Assembly (NCBI RefSeq): GCF_900130045.1
Contig: NZ_FQXT01000001.1
Span: forward strand, 536,458 to 600,457
DNA from: Leeuwenhoekiella palythoae
Lineage (GTDB): Bacteria; Bacteroidota; Bacteroidia; Flavobacteriales; Flavobacteriaceae
Reading direction: 5' to 3'
DNA length: 64,000 bases
The position numbers and the translations under genes are program-made. This document shows positions 55,556 to 64,000 of this stretch, one piece after another (position 1 is the stretch's first letter; every line of letters starts with the position of its first letter). The notes under the pieces are model-generated. The model ran no database searches. It was not told the DNA's origin and saw nothing but the letters and a program-made list of their open reading frames with translations.

Positions 55556-56332
55556 ATGCGCTCAATTTGGAATGGTTCAATAAGTTTTGGTTTGGTTTCC
55601 ATACCTATAAAAATGTATTCCGGCTCGGAGGACCGTAAGTTGGATCTAGATATGCTCGACCGCCACGACAATGCGCGTATACGCTACAAACGCATTAATG
55701 AAGACACTGGAAAAGAGGTAGAATGGAAAGATATTGTCAAAGGTTTCAAGCAGGATGATGGTTATGTAGTGCTTGAAAAGGAAGACTTTGAACAAGCCAA
55801 CCTCAAAAAAAGCAAAACCATCGATATCGAGGAATTTATTGACGAGGCCGAAGTTGCCGATGTTCTTTTTAAAAAACCTTATTTTCTCGAACCACAGAAA
55901 GAAGGAGGCAAATCGTACAACCTGCTACGCAACGCATTGAAAAAAACTAAAAAATTAGGTGTGGGTACATTTGTGATGCGTCAAAAAGAACATCTTAGTC
56001 TGGTGGGTGTTTATAACGCTGCTTTGGTTTTACACGTGATCAGGTTTGAAGACGAGATACGCGATCCTGGAGAACTTAAATTATCTAAAACTAAAGTGAG
56101 TAAAAAAGAAGTGGATATGGCCATCTCGCTCATTGAAAATTACACCGAGGCCTTTGACTTGACCAAATACAAAGACGTATACAACGACCAGTTGATGAAA
56201 ATTATTAAGTCGAAATCTACCGGAAAAGTTAAAGAACCTCAAAAATTTGAAACTAAACCCACACCCGCAAAAGATTTAATGGCACAGCTAAAAGCCAGTC
56301 TTGAGAAAAAGAAAAAAAACAAAGCTTCCTGA
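55556..56332 (+). CDS. ku: Non-homologous end-joining protein Ku
   Basis: The 258-residue bacterial Ku starts MRSIWNGSISFGLVSIPIKMYSG and has the core beta-barrel segments (RIRYKRINEDTGKEVEWKDIVKGF) and a Lys-rich C-terminus (SLEKKKKNKAS). The homodimer ring holds DNA ends and recruits LigD. Its TGA lies one base before the ligD ATG, so the two are co-transcribed and coupled. Confidence 0.96.
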   Translation: MRSIWNGSISFGLVSIPIKMYSGSEDRKLDLDMLDRHDNARIRYKRINEDTGKEVEWKDIVKGFKQDDGYVVLEKEDFEQANLKKSKTIDIEEFIDEAEVADVLFKKPYFLEPQKEGGKSYNLLRNALKKTKKLGVGTFVMRQKEHLSLVGVYNAALVLHVIRFEDEIRDPGELKLSKTKVSKKEVDMAISLIENYTEAFDLTKYKDVYNDQLMKIIKSKSTGKVKEPQKFETKPTPAKDLMAQLKASLEKKKKNKAS

Positions 56333-56333
56333 T

Positions 56334-58763
56334 ATGGGGCTGGAGGAATATAAACGTAAAAGGGACTTTAGCAAAACTCCAGAACCCGCTGCAGACATCC
56401 ACTCTAAATCAGCGGGTCGTTTTGTCATTCAACGGCATCGGGCTTCTCGTTTGCATTACGATCTGCGGCTAGAGTTCGATGGGGTGCTCAAAAGTTGGGC
56501 TGTGCCCAAAGGTCCTTCGCTCAATCCTGCAGACAAGCGCCTTGCGGTGCAGACTGAAGATCATCCTATACGCTATCTAACTTTTCAAGGCACTATCCCA
56601 AAAGGGAATTATGGCGCCGGGAAAATGACCATTTGGGATGAAGGCACCTATACCATAGCACCCGGATATCCCGAGGATGCCCTGAAGCAACAGTTTGAAA
56701 AAGGCGACTTAAAACTTCTTTTTTTTGGCACCAAGATAAAAGGAACCTTCGCTCTGGTGCATACCAAAAGAAAAAATGCTGATAATCATTGGTTACTCAT
56801 TAAAAAACAAGATTCTTATGCTACCAATTTACACTACGATGCAGAGTTACTTGCAAACCGTGACCCAGCATCAGACACCACTTTGGTCCCTACCCAAAAA
56901 CTCACCCCCTTTCAATTTATTCGGCCTATGCTGGCCTCCACTACTAAAACGATATTTAATGATCCCGAGTGGGTATATGAACTCAAATGGGACGGTTATC
57001 GGGTTCTGGCACATATTAAGGATGGGAAGGTTCATCTGCATTCGCGAAACGGGATCAACTATACAACAACGTTTGACATACTAAAACAGGATTTAGAGAG
57101 CGTTGAGCATGATACCATTCTGGATGGTGAAGTGGTCATCGTAGATGCTGAGGGCTTACCGCAGTTTCAGGCGTTGCAGAATTATACACATACTACGTCA
57201 GGCACATTGCGCTATTATGTTTTTGATATGCTCCACCTCAATGGGCATGACATGCTCAACCTCCCCCTTTTAGATCGTAAAAGTCTGATTCCGGAAGTCA
57301 TCGCAGGATGTGAATCTACCCTGTATTGCTCTCATATTGAGGATATGGGTGCTGCACTCTATAAGAAGGCTGTTGATGCGGGAATGGAAGGCGTCATCGC
57401 TAAGCATAAACAATCAACCTATACACCGGGATACCGTTCTGAAAAATGGCTTAAGATCAAACATAGGCTTACCGAAGAAACTCTGATCTGCGGGTATACC
57501 GAGTCAGATAGCAGCGGTAAACTGTTTGGGAGTCTGATTCTAGGTATGTATGCTGAAGACAAACTGAAATATGTGGGCAATTGTGGTTCCGGGTTTAACA
57601 CTCAAGAGCAACATTGGCTGATGAAGCAGTTGAAAAAACTAGGGGTAGCTGAAAACCCCTTTGGTAAAAAGATAAACCTGAAGGGCCGAAAGCCAAACTG
57701 GACAAGTCCGCAGTTAATTTGTGAAGTTCACTTTTCCGAATGGACGTCAAACCGTATCATGCGCCATCCGGTTTATAAAGGTCTTCGGAACGATAAGATT
57801 CCGCATGAGATTCATATTCAGAAACCACATTCCGCAGCTAAGCAAACACAATCCAGCGCTGAAACAGGTCTAGACGTAGGCGGACACCAAGTTAAATTCA
57901 CCAATCTGGAAAAAATATATTGGCCTGCTTCCGGCTTCACCAAGTATGACCTAATAGATTACTATATTCAGGTTTCCGAATATATGTTGCCCTACCTCAA
58001 AGACAGGCCTCAGAGCTTACACCGGCATCCAGACGGAATTGACCAAAAAGGTTTTTACCATAAAGACCATGATCATCTTCCGGCGTGGATGGATACGGTT
58101 TCCGTATTTTCTAAATCTTCTGACCGCATGATTAACTACCTATTGTGCCAAAACGAAGCCGGATTGCTGTATATGGCCAATCTGGGATGTATTGAAATCA
58201 ACCCTTGGAATTCGCGAGTAGGTAAATTAGAGAAACCCGATTATGCCATAATCGATCTTGATCCCTCAGACACCAATACCTTTGAAGAAGTTATCACTGT
58301 AGCGCAGGCGGTTAAAGAAATTTTAGATCAGGCAGGTATTCAAGGTTTTTGCAAAACCTCTGGTTCGAGTGGTTTACACATCTACATCCCGTTGGCGGCA
58401 CAGTACAGTTATGCCGAAGCTCGTAATTTCACCAAATTGCTGTGTATGTATGTGGAGGAAAAGGTTCCTAAGCTTAGCAGTATGGCCCGTACGATTAAAG
58501 ACCGAAAAGGTAAAATTTATCTGGACTATCTGCAAAACAGAAAAGGGCAAACACTTGCCGCCCCCTATTGTGTCAGACCCAAACCCGGAGCAACGGTTTC
58601 TGCTCCTCTAGAGTGGAAGGAAGTCAAGGCGGGACTACAAATCAATCAGTTTACCATAAAAACAATGCTCGACCGTCTAGCAGAACAGGGCGATCTATTT
58701 GCTGGAGTTTTAGGAATGGGTATTGATATGGCTGCTGCCCTTAAAAAGTTAGATACGGCATAA
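56334..58763 (+). CDS. ligD: Multifunctional DNA ligase D
   Basis: The 809-residue enzyme is arranged PE-LIG-POL. The N-terminal phosphoesterase has HYDLRLEFDGVLKSWAVPKGPS. The ATP-dependent ligase has adenylation Lys218 in ELKWDGYRV, and the primase-polymerase domain has YAIIDLDPSD and FCKTSGSSGLHIYIPL. I use ATG 56334 rather than an in-frame TTG at 56301 inside ku, since the family begins at LEEYKRKRDF. With Ku it repairs double-strand breaks by end processing, fill-in and sealing. Confidence 0.95.
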   Translation: MGLEEYKRKRDFSKTPEPAADIHSKSAGRFVIQRHRASRLHYDLRLEFDGVLKSWAVPKGPSLNPADKRLAVQTEDHPIRYLTFQGTIPKGNYGAGKMTIWDEGTYTIAPGYPEDALKQQFEKGDLKLLFFGTKIKGTFALVHTKRKNADNHWLLIKKQDSYATNLHYDAELLANRDPASDTTLVPTQKLTPFQFIRPMLASTTKTIFNDPEWVYELKWDGYRVLAHIKDGKVHLHSRNGINYTTTFDILKQDLESVEHDTILDGEVVIVDAEGLPQFQALQNYTHTTSGTLRYYVFDMLHLNGHDMLNLPLLDRKSLIPEVIAGCESTLYCSHIEDMGAALYKKAVDAGMEGVIAKHKQSTYTPGYRSEKWLKIKHRLTEETLICGYTESDSSGKLFGSLILGMYAEDKLKYVGNCGSGFNTQEQHWLMKQLKKLGVAENPFGKKINLKGRKPNWTSPQLICEVHFSEWTSNRIMRHPVYKGLRNDKIPHEIHIQKPHSAAKQTQSSAETGLDVGGHQVKFTNLEKIYWPASGFTKYDLIDYYIQVSEYMLPYLKDRPQSLHRHPDGIDQKGFYHKDHDHLPAWMDTVSVFSKSSDRMINYLLCQNEAGLLYMANLGCIEINPWNSRVGKLEKPDYAIIDLDPSDTNTFEEVITVAQAVKEILDQAGIQGFCKTSGSSGLHIYIPLAAQYSYAEARNFTKLLCMYVEEKVPKLSSMARTIKDRKGKIYLDYLQNRKGQTLAAPYCVRPKPGATVSAPLEWKEVKAGLQINQFTIKTMLDRLAEQGDLFAGVLGMGIDMAAALKKLDTA

Positions 58764-58910
58764 CCTATATTTTTAGAAATATATTACATCTCTTAATAAT
58801 TTGTTATTTAAGAATACTTAAACAGTATATCCTGAGATATCCCGGTAAATTGAGGATACTTAGCCTTACCATATAAGGTATTACTTTACTGACAAACCAA
58901 CTGCTTTTTT

Positions 58911-59378
58911 ATGAATACAAATCCTGTGCATTTTACCTTAAACGGAAAACCCGTTAAAATTAGTATTGAACCATGGACCACACTACTTGACTATCTGCGC
59001 TATCATAAAAAACTCGTTGGCACAAAAAAGGGGTGTGACCACGGCCAGTGCGGTGCTTGCACTGTTCTTGTTGACGGTAATAGTGTAAATTCTTGCCTTT
59101 GCCTTTTGGTGAGTCTTGATGGCAAAGACATCACCACCATTGAAGGTATTGGAACAGCCGACAATTTAAGCGTGGAACAGCAGATTTTTATAGAAGAAGA
59201 TGCGTACCAATGTGGATTCTGTACTCCCGGACAAATTTGCTCTACCATTGCGATGCGAAACCGTGGGGAAATCAATTCTGAAGAAGAACTCAAAGATTGG
59301 ATGAGTGGCAACCTTTGTCGTTGTGCCGCCTATAAGAATTTAACGAAAGCCGCTCGCCGCATTTACAAAGAATCCTAA
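58911..59378 (+). CDS. PaoA-type [2Fe-2S] subunit of a molybdenum hydroxylase
   Basis: The 155-residue protein has a plant-type ferredoxin cluster ([20 protein letters not shown] plus the later Cys in VNSCLC) and a second cluster ([23 protein letters not shown]), the usual XO-family small subunit. Unlike E. coli PaoA it has no Tat signal (it begins [15 protein letters not shown]), so the enzyme is probably cytoplasmic. It passes electrons from the Mo site to FAD. The three genes follow with gaps of 4 and -1 bases. Confidence 0.92.
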   Translation: MNTNPVHFTLNGKPVKISIEPWTTLLDYLRYHKKLVGTKKGCDHGQCGACTVLVDGNSVNSCLCLLVSLDGKDITTIEGIGTADNLSVEQQIFIEEDAYQCGFCTPGQICSTIAMRNRGEINSEEELKDWMSGNLCRCAAYKNLTKAARRIYKES

Positions 59379-59382
59379 ACCT

Positions 59383-60360
59383 ATGAAACCATTTCAATAC
59401 ACCCGACTATCAACCCAGGATCTCGCTTCAGGTACAACCTTACGAGATTCTACGATTCTTGCCGGCGGAACTAACTTAATAGACTTGATGAAATATGGAG
59501 TGGAAAAACCCGATCGTCTTGCAGATATCGGAAAGTTGCCTTACGCTCAAATCGAAGAATCTGATGAGGGTTTATTACTAGGAGCATTGGTTACCAATGC
59601 AGATACGGCTTATCATTCCGCCGTAAAAAAGACGTATCCTCTGCTTCACAAAGCCATCCTTTCCGCAGCTTCCGCTCAGTTGCGTAACCGGGCTACAAAT
59701 GGGGGAAATCTCCTGCAACGCACACGCTGTTATTATTTTTACGATACCGCAATGCCCTGTAATAAGCGTGAACCGGGAAGCGGATGTGCCGCAATTAACG
59801 GCTTTAACCGTATCCATGCTATTTTAGGTACTTCAGCGTCGTGTATTGCCACGCACCCTTCAGATATGTGTGTAGCCTTAGCCGCCTTGGAAGCTGAAGT
59901 TCATGTGTTGCGAAAGGGAGCAACCCTCGTGATTCCCTTTGACCAACTACACAGACTTCCGGGAGATCATCCAGAAAAAGACCATAATCTGGAACCCGGA
60001 GATCTCATAACCCATATTCAATTACCCACGGAAGGGTTCTCAGACCATTTTGAATATTTAAAAATCCGTGACCGCGAGTCGTATGCGTTTGCACTCATCT
60101 CTGTTGCCGCATGCTTAAAAGTTTCCGAGGGTAAAATTGAAGACATCCGTGTCGCTTTAGGCGGTGTCGCTCACAAACCCTGGAAGCTAAAAAAAGTAGA
60201 AAAAGAAATGATTGGTAAAGTGGCTTCTACCGATAACTTTCAATTCTTCGCAGAACGATTAATTCAAGGTGCCCAGAGTTTCGGAACCAATGACTTTAAA
60301 ATCTTGCTGGTTAAACGTGCTATCGTACGTGCTTTAAACAGCGCTCTAAATCCATCATAA
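59383..60360 (+). CDS. PaoB-type FAD-binding subunit of a molybdenum hydroxylase
   Basis: The 325-residue protein has the FAD motif [11 protein letters not shown], and [20 protein letters not shown] with [20 protein letters not shown], the Cys-containing insertion that carries a [4Fe-4S] cluster in PaoB-type subunits. The CO dehydrogenase flavoprotein C-terminal domain ends the protein. The electron acceptor is not known. Its stop overlaps the large-subunit start by one base. Confidence 0.92.
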   Translation: MKPFQYTRLSTQDLASGTTLRDSTILAGGTNLIDLMKYGVEKPDRLADIGKLPYAQIEESDEGLLLGALVTNADTAYHSAVKKTYPLLHKAILSAASAQLRNRATNGGNLLQRTRCYYFYDTAMPCNKREPGSGCAAINGFNRIHAILGTSASCIATHPSDMCVALAALEAEVHVLRKGATLVIPFDQLHRLPGDHPEKDHNLEPGDLITHIQLPTEGFSDHFEYLKIRDRESYAFALISVAACLKVSEGKIEDIRVALGGVAHKPWKLKKVEKEMIGKVASTDNFQFFAERLIQGAQSFGTNDFKILLVKRAIVRALNSALNPS

Positions 60361-62549
60361 TGCTCAATATAGGTAACAAACAAACCCGAGTCGACGGTCC
60401 GCAAAAAGTAACCGGAAAAGCGACCTATACTGCGGATATCGCTGCTCCATTTTACCATGCCTACGTTTTACAAAGCACCATTGCCTGTGGAAGCATCACC
60501 GCCATAGACACTACGGCAGCAGAGGCTTTTGAAGGGGTAAAAGCTATTTTTACGCACTTAAATCTTCCAGAGCGTTTAAAGAATAAAGTTGACTATACCG
60601 ATCCGCTAGCCCCTCCCGGAAAGCCATTTCGACCTTTTTATAACAATACAATACTTTATAATGGTCAACCTATTGCCTTAGTCGTTGCTGAAAGCTTTGA
60701 ACAGGCACGCTATGCTTCTAAGCTGATCAAAGTGACCTACGAAGAGAAGAAATTTAAAGGCAGCTTAGCGGAGAACCTCAAAAATGCCAGCGCCGATCGC
60801 GCTCCGGAACCGGCAAAAAACAGAGGGGATTTTACAAAAGCTTTTAAAAATTCCGACTATACCATCATTCGCGAATACCGACAGTCGCGCAACTACCACA
60901 ATCCGATGGAACCTCACGCCACAAGCGTTGAATATAATAGCGATGGTAACATCGTGGTCTATGATAAAATACAAGGGGTTGCTAGTTCACTAAAATATCT
61001 AAAGGGTGTGTTTGGCCTTGGCGCAGATTCAGTTCGGGTAAAAAGTGATTTTGTAGGCGGTGCGTTCGGCTCCGGTCTTCGCCCACAGTACCAGTTATTT
61101 ATGGCAACCCTTGCTGCTTTAGAATTAAAACACAATGTGCAAATGGTTATGACACGGGCGCAAATGTTCAGTTTTGGATATCGGCCAGAAGTCATTCACA
61201 CCATGAAATTGGGATGTTCAAAAGACGGTACACTAACAGCGCTTTCCCATAAAACTGTAGGAGAGACCTCTACATTTGAAGATTTTAACGAGACTATTGT
61301 AGACTGGTCTGGACTCCTATACAAATGCGATAATGTAAATTTAGAATATGAATTAACACCTGTACAAAGTTATACCCCTCTCGATATGCGCGCGCCTGGT
61401 GGCGTCTCTGGGGTTTATGCCTTAGAATGTGCTATAGATGAACTTGCCCACGAGGCGGGCATTGATCCGCTGGAATTTCGTCGTAAAAATTATGTAGATT
61501 ATGATCAGAATGAAAACAAACCCTTCACCAGCAAAGAGCTGAAGGCTTGTTATGCTCGATGTGAGGAAGTGTTTAACTGGAATAATAGAAAAAGTCTAGC
61601 TAAAACTGACCCACACTTGCTTTTGGGTTATGGGATGGCCACAGGTTCTTGGGAAGCATTGCAACAACCTGCTTCCGTTGCTCTGAGTATGAATGAGATG
61701 GGTACATTTACCATTAAATGTGCCACTGCAGATATTGGCACCGGAACCTATACCGTCATGTCTCAGATCGCCGCAGACAAATTGGGGGTATCTCTAGACA
61801 AAATAAAATTTAAGCTGGGAGATACGGCGTTCCCAGACTCCCCAATAGAAGGTGGCTCTTGGACGGTTTCGTCCGTAGGATCGGCGGTCGCCGCGATTTG
61901 TGAAAAATTTCAATACCGAATCTTTGATGTATGGAAACGAAATAATCCTGAATATCAAGCGGTAGCTTTTGAAGCTATTTCGTTTCAAGATGCTAAGCTA
62001 AAATATGGTTCTAAAACTTTTGCTTTCACGGAAATTATGCAGCAGGCTTCCAAGGATGAATTAAGCATCGCTCATAGTGAAGCACCTGCGGATGGTCAAG
62101 ACACCCATTCGGGTTATGCCCACTGTTGTGTGATGGTTGAAGTTACAGTTGATAAGGAATTAGGGATTATAAAAGTGCCCCGCCTTGTCAATGTTTCTGC
62201 AGCGGGTAAAATAATCAATCCTAAAACTGCTGAAAATCAATTGTTAGGATCGATGATCTGGGGTTTGGGGATGGCCCTACGTGAGGAGGGAATGGTAGAC
62301 TCCCGGTATGGGCGGGTCATGAATGCCAACTTCGCTGAATATCATATTGCAGTAAATGCAGATATACACGATATACACACGGAGTTTGTGGAAGAGCATG
62401 ACGACAAAGTGAATCCGCTGGGTGCCAAGGGTGTAGGAGAACTTGGAATTGTAGGCCTCGCCGCAGCAATAAGCAATGCTATTTTTGACGCTACCGGAAA
62501 AAGACTGAGAAAGCTTCCTATGCTCTTGGATGATGTTTTAGAAGTCTAA
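60360..62549 (+). CDS. PaoC-type molybdopterin-binding large subunit (aldehyde/xanthine oxidase family)
   Basis: The 729-residue subunit starts VDGPQKVTGKATYTADI and has Mo-cofactor segments RSRNYHNPMEPHATS-like (QSRNYHNPMEPHA), GGAFGSGLRPQYQ, MRAPGGVSGVYALE and the active-site Glu in KGVGELGIVGLAAA. It probably oxidises aldehydes; PaoC acts on aromatic aldehydes with a MCD cofactor. The dedicated chaperone PaoD and MCD synthesis genes are not in the window. Substrate is not certain. Confidence 0.92.
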   Translation: MLNIGNKQTRVDGPQKVTGKATYTADIAAPFYHAYVLQSTIACGSITAIDTTAAEAFEGVKAIFTHLNLPERLKNKVDYTDPLAPPGKPFRPFYNNTILYNGQPIALVVAESFEQARYASKLIKVTYEEKKFKGSLAENLKNASADRAPEPAKNRGDFTKAFKNSDYTIIREYRQSRNYHNPMEPHATSVEYNSDGNIVVYDKIQGVASSLKYLKGVFGLGADSVRVKSDFVGGAFGSGLRPQYQLFMATLAALELKHNVQMVMTRAQMFSFGYRPEVIHTMKLGCSKDGTLTALSHKTVGETSTFEDFNETIVDWSGLLYKCDNVNLEYELTPVQSYTPLDMRAPGGVSGVYALECAIDELAHEAGIDPLEFRRKNYVDYDQNENKPFTSKELKACYARCEEVFNWNNRKSLAKTDPHLLLGYGMATGSWEALQQPASVALSMNEMGTFTIKCATADIGTGTYTVMSQIAADKLGVSLDKIKFKLGDTAFPDSPIEGGSWTVSSVGSAVAAICEKFQYRIFDVWKRNNPEYQAVAFEAISFQDAKLKYGSKTFAFTEIMQQASKDELSIAHSEAPADGQDTHSGYAHCCVMVEVTVDKELGIIKVPRLVNVSAAGKIINPKTAENQLLGSMIWGLGMALREEGMVDSRYGRVMNANFAEYHIAVNADIHDIHTEFVEEHDDKVNPLGAKGVGELGIVGLAAAISNAIFDATGKRLRKLPMLLDDVLEV

Positions 62550-62568
62550 CCACCTCGTTCGTATACGA

Positions 62569-62630
62569 ACGTCGGGAGCAATCATATCTGGTGTGCGCTT
62601 CCTCATACCCCCTCATCCCCAGTGCTTCTG
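62569..62630. repeat. Module gamma, copy 4, degenerate
   Basis: GTCGGGAGCAATCATATCTG and CCCTCATCCCCAG remain, but the 3' hairpin is lost. Confidence 0.65.
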
Positions 62631-62742
62631 TAATAGGCAGTCTCAGTTGGCAGTTTTCTGTTTCTAAAGTATTGAAAAGTTAGATAAAAGAGCTAAGACT
62701 TTTGAAAGTATAAGAAGTACAAAGTAAGAAGTACAACGTATT

Positions 62743-62797
62743 GTCACTTCGAGTGATTCTGGAGCGCCAAAGCGCGAGAGGATTGTATCGAGAAGTC
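62743..62797. repeat. Module alpha, long form, copy 6
   Basis: As copy 3, with the hairpin loop changed (GCGC-caaa-GCGC). Confidence 0.8.
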
Positions 62798-62859
62798 ATA
62801 TGAAGTCAGTAGTCCCGGTTGGCAGTTTGTTGTTTTCAGTTTGCTTCTTTTCAACGTTA

Positions 62860-62905
62860 CCGCGCTGCCGGTCCCAATTAAGATTGGGAATTGTATCGCG
62901 TGTTA
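62860..62905. repeat. Module beta, copy 5
   Basis: CCCAAT-taag-ATTGGG stem-loop and AATTGTATCGCGTG. Confidence 0.75.
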
Positions 62906-62918
62906 ATGAGGAATCACA

Positions 62919-63007
62919 ATCATTTCGACAATCGGGAGAAATCACATCTGGTGAGCGCTTTGTTAAAAGCCCTCATCCCCAGCCCTTCTCCCGCAGGAGA
63001 AGAGAGT
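62919..63007. repeat. Module gamma, copy 5
   Basis: ATCGGGAGAAATCACATCTG, CCCTCATCCCCAGCCC and CTTCTCCCGCAGGAGAAG. Confidence 0.75.
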
Positions 63008-63019
63008 TAGCAACCTATG

Positions 63020-63099
63020 GATCTTCCCGATAGCTCTCGGGACTAGTCGAGATGACTGAACACCTTTGAGAAGGTTCTTATACATACCCGAAGGGTTAA
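63020..63099. repeat. Module delta, copy 3
   Basis: TCCCGATAGCTCTCGGGA (one mismatch in the palindrome), then TCGAGATGACTG, CACCTTTGAGAAGGTTCTTA and CATACCCGAAGGGTT. Confidence 0.75.
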
Positions 63100-63108
63100 A
63101 CGAAACGA

Positions 63109-63269
63109 AAACTCCCTCGGTTCAGAATAGATGAAGGAAGCTCCGAAGGACAGGAGCGGTAGCGACGCGGAGCTGACAAGACGGTTTTTGCCTGATAAGG
63201 CAAAAAATTCCTAAACGAGGGCGTCGTTTCTTTTGGTTCGTTTTCTTTAGACGAGTAAAGAAAATGAAC
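63109..63269. repeat. Module epsilon, copy 2: structured element
   Basis: P1 CCCTCG (63114-63119)/CGAGGG (63216-63221); P2 AGCTCCG (63139-63145)/CGGAGCT (63168-63174); P3 TTTTTGCCT-GATA-AGGCAAAAA (63185-63206); P4 GTTCgTTTTCTTTA/TAAAGAAAAtGAAC (63236-63269). Only P3 differs from copy 1, and both arms of P3 change together. Confidence 0.8.
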
Positions 63270-63953
63270 AGAACATGGATTTAAAAATAAACTTTTATTC
63301 ATACTCCTTTCTTTTTTGCATCGCCAAAAAAAAACAATCCCGATAGCTATCGGGACTAGGCTTATTTTTAGATCCTTGAAAACTACGCAAACACCTTTGC
63401 CTGCGGATAGCAAACCGCTGCGCTTGTGCCATGTAATACTGTTGGTCGAACTAGTACTAGTAAAGAACACGATTAGTAGTAAAACACCTCAAAATCAAAG
63501 GCTAGGCATCCCCCACTCAAAGCCCAGGCAAAGGCCATGATAGAGTATGAAATCAAGGTCTAGACATAGCACCTTATTTAAGGAGACTATGGACCACCTC
63601 GTTGAAGCCTTTCATATTCAATGCTTCAACGTACTACACCCCTTTTCAAACTATACTCCAACTACTTTTAACCACAAATACTGTGGGCAAGTGTGGACTC
63701 AGTGTAGATTCATTATGGATTCACTGTGGGAGCATAAGGCTTAAATTCAGGAGTGGGCATTCAGCAGTGGGCAGTAAACGGTAAACAGGATACAGTCGCA
63801 GTTAGCAGTAAACCCTAAACAACGAATAACAAACGAGAAATACGGAATAGGAAACAGTAGACAGTTGTTATTTCTGCTGTTTGTTATTGCTGATTTGTTA
63901 TTCAATATTAAAGTACAAAGGCAGAAGTACAAAATACAAATACGCAACGCACG

Positions 63954-64000
63954 GTCACTTCGAGTGATTCTGGAGCACCCTCGTGCGAAAGAATTGTATC
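63954..64000. repeat. Module alpha, long form, copy 7, cut by the window edge
   Basis: GTCACTTCGAGTGATTCTGG, then hairpin GCAC-cctc-GTGC with both arms changed relative to copies 3, 5 and 6. Confidence 0.75.

Larger units (their letters stand above)
62553..64000. repeat. Repeat-mosaic island D (non-coding), continues beyond the window
   Basis: No gene. Order: degenerate gamma4, CAGT tract and AT-rich lead-in, alpha6, beta5, gamma5, delta3, epsilon2, a segment related to the insert of epsilon3 (63306-63466), about 250 bases of sequence not seen elsewhere here (63480-63745), a long CAGT tract, lead-in and alpha7 at the edge. Confidence 0.85.

Noticed and set aside
63480..63745. Possible gene in the unique part of island D
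   Set aside because: The open frames of about 60 codons have no signal peptide, no known motif and implausible composition.
44540..64000. CRISPR array
   Set aside because: The repeats are of several kinds, irregularly spaced, and hairpin-rich, with no constant repeat-spacer rhythm and no cas genes.

Overview
The window looks like a chromosomal segment from a marine-type member of the Flavobacteriaceae (Bacteroidota). The evidence is a SusC/SusD pair, Bacteroidota-style promoters (TAnnTTTG at -7), almost no Shine-Dalgarno sequences, lipoproteins with short lipoboxes, head-GIN, DUF3823 and CreD genes, and moderately AT-rich composition. A genus such as Leeuwenhoekiella is only a guess. No phage, plasmid, integrase, transposase, rRNA, tRNA or CRISPR locus was seen; the only stable RNA gene recognised is tmRNA.

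Layout. 1-1984: 5' part of a large TPR protein on the minus strand. 2.2-12.4 kb: an FtsE-type ATPase, then a surface-glycan cluster with two GT2 enzymes, a GT4, another GT-B enzyme, an acyltransferase-3 and a Wzx flippase. It also has an FdtA/QdtA isomerase, an FdtB-type aminotransferase and a FemAB/GNAT acetyltransferase, which together would make a dTDP-3-acetamido-3,6-dideoxyhexose. 12.4-18.0 kb: a lipoprotein, typA, kdsA and a TlpA-type lipoprotein. 18.0-19.2 kb: a DUF1624-type acyltransferase gene broken by an in-frame TGA. 19.8-23.4 kb: porin, BCCT transporter and tandem Usp protein, a probable osmolyte-uptake operon. 23.5-26.0 kb: membrane protein, winged-helix regulator and creD, with the same palindromic operator in front of the first and last gene. 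26.0-30.1 kb: DoxX, DUF1361, DUF2809, a saccharopine-dehydrogenase-like enzyme and a head-GIN lipoprotein. 30.1-30.6 kb: ssrA with promoter and terminator. 30.7-34.3 kb: a KtrB-type K+ channel subunit, a 117-residue orphan, and a KdpE/short-KdpD two-component system. 34.7-38.4 kb: a lipoprotein GH2 beta-galactosidase with an N-terminal trefoil-like domain. 38.5-41.9 kb: GNAT, SMR, Crp/Fnr, two back-to-back gene remnants, an AhpD-like protein and a TetR regulator with matching operators. 42.1-44.5 kb: a divergent GH109-like oxidoreductase and an amidohydrolase. 45.7-54.0 kb: a SusC-SusD-DUF3823 operon with a GH43 gene upstream. 54.2-62.5 kb: an esterase, a truncated receiver-domain gene, the Ku/LigD end-joining pair, and a three-subunit molybdenum hydroxylase of PaoABC type.

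The most unusual content lies between genes. Four long non-coding islands (44.5-45.6, 51.7-53.0, 54.8-55.4 and 62.6-64.0 kb) are mosaics of the same hairpin-rich modules in partly conserved order, and they separate the PUL, GH43, Ku/LigD and Pao cassettes. One module (three copies, at 45.3, 52.7 and 63.1 kb) keeps the same set of nested stems although the stem sequences have changed on both sides. That is covariation, which points to a structured RNA or a hairpin-mobilised DNA element. Another module is MITE-like with 10-bp terminal inverted repeats. One island directly truncates a coding sequence.
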